From positions 17,691,425-17,755,424 of the forward strand of contig NW_020653726.1 in assembly GCF_003589595.1 (NCBI RefSeq): a stretch of 64,000 bases of DNA, in the 5' to 3' direction. Below, in pieces: positions 61,388 to 64,000 of this stretch. Under the pieces are notes generated by a model. The model was not told the origin of the DNA, searched no databases, and saw only the letters and a list, made by a program, of their open reading frames with translations. Made by a program: the position numbers and the translations under genes. The stretch comes from Hyposmocoma kahamanoa. Lineage: Eukaryota; Arthropoda; Insecta; Lepidoptera; Cosmopterigidae. Each line of letters starts with the position of its first letter. The stretch's first letter is position 1.

Positions 61388-61480
61388 TTATGGTACCAAG
61401 TGAACGGATGAACAAGTCGTGTGCATAGTGGTAAGCGACAAGCCTGTCCATAAGCAGTCGCAGCTGAGGGCACTGCTGTA
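61388..61480 (+). repeat. Family X, 5' stub
   Basis: ACCAAGTGAACGGATGAACA, AGTCGTGTGCATAGTGGTAA and GCGACAAGCCTGTCCATAAG. Confidence 0.72.
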
Positions 61481-61484
61481 GAAG

Positions 61485-62990
61485 CCTTTCTTCAAATTTT
61501 TCTTAAGATGCAATGTGTATACTCCGTTCGAATTCTAATCAACTAGAAACGTCCTAATGCGTTTCCGATTCGATTTTCTTATAACAATCTATTTTATTTA
61601 TGGGAGAAGTTTTAATCGTGAATGTGAGCGGTTCAACAGAAAGGATATTATATGATTGGAATCGTGATGTTGCGTTTGACAATTTATGTACTCAAGAATG
61701 GATAATTAATGTTAAGGAGGATTCAAATGATGATTCCCTTTCATATGGAGTACAATCCTACGATTCATTATAATAAACAATAAGAATTTACTATTATAAT
61801 TTATTTAATTTCATTAATTATTTATTAGACAGGTATCAAAATTTATCAACTTGAATAATCTTCGTTACATAATCTGTAGGCTCGATAAATATCAGAGCTA
61901 AGCTAAGTCCAAGAAGTATTGCATTTCTTTGTCTATGGTTGTACACTTTGGAGGCATGCATATGCCAAAGGTAAAATAATTGGTTGGACGGAGCACAATA
62001 ATCGCGAAAACCCAAGATTTATAATGATATTTATTGCATTGGCCTTAAAAAGTCTTATCAATTTTTGCATTGCATTTAATCCTTAAGAGTGTAGATAAGC
62101 TGCACAGGTAGGCTTATGACGGGCGAGCGGTTTAATGATGAGCCTCCAAGGCGTGGAATCCACTCAAAATTGAGTTTCGTCTTCATTAGCCCTTGCTGGG
62201 ATTTTAAAAAACTTTTTTATATAGAGTTTAGGCCGAGTCAAGTTTTCCATCAACAAAATTAAGGTGCGTGCTTAATATCAAAACTTTGCCTTAATGGATT
62301 TGAAATTTTACATTTATTACGCTGCCGCTTTGAGTGCTTAATCAATTTGTGTTAGGTTAAATTGTAGGCACGGTGGTCTGAAAACTGGTCGTAAATAACG
62401 GACTTTAATTATGACAGTATCGCTATTAAGGTAATGTGATCTATTAGCGTTGTTCATGGTTCTTTTCTTATGGTCTTAGGTAATTACGAATTTTAGTTAA
62501 TTTGCGGGATACCGGGGGAGTTATTTATTATTATCAGCTTCTTATACACTTCCCCTAAAATAAATCATTATTTAAATAATATAAAGTTTTTATAGTATTT
62601 CGACATAGTTAGGTTGATGTTACAAAAACAACAGGCGGCTTTATTGCTAGGTAGCAATCTCTTCCAGGCGACCTGCGGTTTATTAATTATTATTAATTTT
62701 CATAGCTTAATTATTATTAATTTTTAAGCTCGGATATGCCAATTTTTAGGCTGTGGAATTTTAGTTGCTCCTGGAAAATATGAATTTATTATTCATATTT
62801 CTTATTTATTTGTTTAAATTAGAAAATAACAAAACATTACATTCTGCGCCACATAAATCACATGCATGATCACATATATATGATTACTCAGGATTGTATT
62901 ATTGAGATCATTTACAACAACCTTTGTTCCAATACTTTTTACTAAATATAATTTACATAAACGTTTAAGTTTTTGTTATACTATATTACA
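61485..62990. other. Stretch without recognised gene or repeat
   Basis: AT-rich sequence without family motifs or inverted ends that I can see. Confidence 0.45.
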
Positions 62991-62994
62991 CTTA

Positions 62995-63180
62995 TAATTA
63001 TTAATACAAAGATCGAACACTCAGAAAAAAATCCGGTTGGATTCGAACCGACGTCTTCTAGCTTACCGTGCCAGACGCTATACCAACTAAGCCACGGAAC
63101 GAACCAGCGGACCTCACAACTAGTGGAGTAATTTCACAAAAAAGAATTGAATATCAATTCAATAAAAATTTAATAAATTA
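62995..63180 (-). mobile_element. Family T element, short copy
   Basis: TAATTATTAATACAAAGATC, GGATTCGAACCGACGTCTTC, ACGCTATACCAACTAAGCCA, then directly AACTAGTGGAGTAATTTCAC and GAATATCAATTCAATAAAAA. The tRNA-like body is well kept except that part of the 3' acceptor strand is deleted; the central spacer is missing. Confidence 0.82.
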
Positions 63181-63850
63181 CACTTTTTAGAGCTATATTT
63201 AGTAGTGAGGTTAGTAAGTTCAAAATGCAAGGGTCCTTCCCGACGAACCTCACCCCCTCTCCAGCGTTTAGCATCGTACGCAAAAGGTTACAGCCGCCAA
63301 GAGCGATCTATTTATACGTTTTTATTTTTGTACAAAAACAAGATCTCATTAATTATTAAAAGTCATGGAACAACAATTGTTTTTGTCATGATTATAGTAA
63401 TTAAGTTTTATTAATTTACCAGAGTAAGGAATTATGTTTTGATGCGAATAATAATTTAATTCAAAATACTATTCAAGAAAATTCAGTTTCTTTTTAATCA
63501 ACGAGAAGCCCGTCGTGTCTTGTCAAAATAGCAACATAAAGGACTGTCTAAATACGATTTAGACGTATTGTCTTCATGCAAATCCCGCCTTAGGCAGACA
63601 AACCTAGCGCCTAATCGAAATAATTACTTTTTGTTTCCAAAAATTAGATTTCAATTATTATTTAATCTAATCCTAAATGGGCTTTAGTCTTGTTCAAGTT
63701 TTCATTACTTTTATATGACAAAGGACAAAATATTGAAGGTTATATAACATAACCTTGAATATTTACATAACTTACTTACTTACTACTTAATAACTTAATT
63801 ACTTATATCGCATGTTGAAAACAATATTGTTACTAAACGAATTATATATA

Positions 63851-63995
63851 TCGAGTTCTTAGGTTTTCGCGATTGTTACACGTAGGAAATGAAACTATTT
63901 TTCCGGATTTAAATCGCGTATATTTGTTTTTTCAAACAAAACGAAGTTTCGAGCCCTTTACGCGATTAAAATCCGGAAAAATAGTTTCATTTCCT
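63851..63995. mobile_element. Family F foldback element, collapsed copy
   Basis: TCGAGTTCTTAGGTTTTCGC and the first ~35 bp arm (63884-63918), then CAAACAAAACGAAGTTTCGA (motif in inverted sense, changed), then the inverse arm at 63961-63995. The two arms match closely; most of the interior present at 15829-16339 is gone. Confidence 0.8.
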
Positions 63996-64000
63996 ATGAA

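Larger units (their letters stand above)
30352..64000 (-). other. Probable giant bruno intron (region upstream of the last visible exon)
   Basis: No exon matching RRM1 or the first part of RRM2 is seen between 30.35 kb and the window end on the minus strand. The span is filled with mobile elements, listed individually, and AT-rich sequence. Gene membership is inferred from the need for upstream exons; an independent gene inside the intron is not excluded. Confidence 0.6.

Overview
The window looks like nuclear DNA of a moth or butterfly. It is AT-rich, has small exons split by long GT-AG introns, and carries dense tRNA-derived SINEs, truncated non-LTR retrotransposons and terminal-inverted-repeat (TIR) elements of types I associate with Lepidoptera. 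The species cannot be named from the sequence. There is one assembly gap (26800-27199).

Two cellular genes converge. On the + strand, 412-9024 holds the last four exons I can read of a poly(ADP-ribose) glycohydrolase (Parg). It includes the C-terminal half of the macrodomain-type catalytic region and a long charged tail; the exons with the GGG/QEE catalytic loop lie upstream of the window. On the - strand, 30351-24616 holds the seven C-terminal coding exons of a CELF/Bruno RNA-binding protein: the end of RRM2, the linker and all of RRM3 to the stop. RRM1 and the start of RRM2 are not seen, so 30.35-64 kb is probably a very large bruno intron, with further exons beyond the window. Between the two genes (about 9.1-24.6 kb) I find no convincing cellular gene. 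The comparatively repeat-poor, locally GC-rich stretch at 17-23.6 kb lies just downstream of the bruno stop and may hold its 3' UTR.

The rest is a graveyard of mobile DNA. Letters are mine. Family X: about 17 copies of a dispersed ~280 bp repeat. Family T: about 12 TIR elements whose body is a tRNA-like cloverleaf with A and B boxes. Family A, B and C SINEs: tRNA-headed. Family M: TIR elements with 8-10 bp target duplications, two of which flank Parg exon 3 in opposite orientation. Family H: a hAT-type MITE with perfect 8 bp target duplications. Family F: foldback elements with a CCGAAACGTCGG motif. There are also a mariner remnant, Harbinger-like and other hAT-like elements, several LINE 3' ends and a head-to-head LINE pair at 52.4-55.0 kb.

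The observations most worth following up are the tRNA-bodied TIR family T, the foldback element with a 13 bp target duplication and a hammerhead-like motif, the 18-nt minisatellite shared by a Parg intron and a Parg coding exon, the inverted elements around Parg exon 3, and the nested insertions that give a relative order of transposition.
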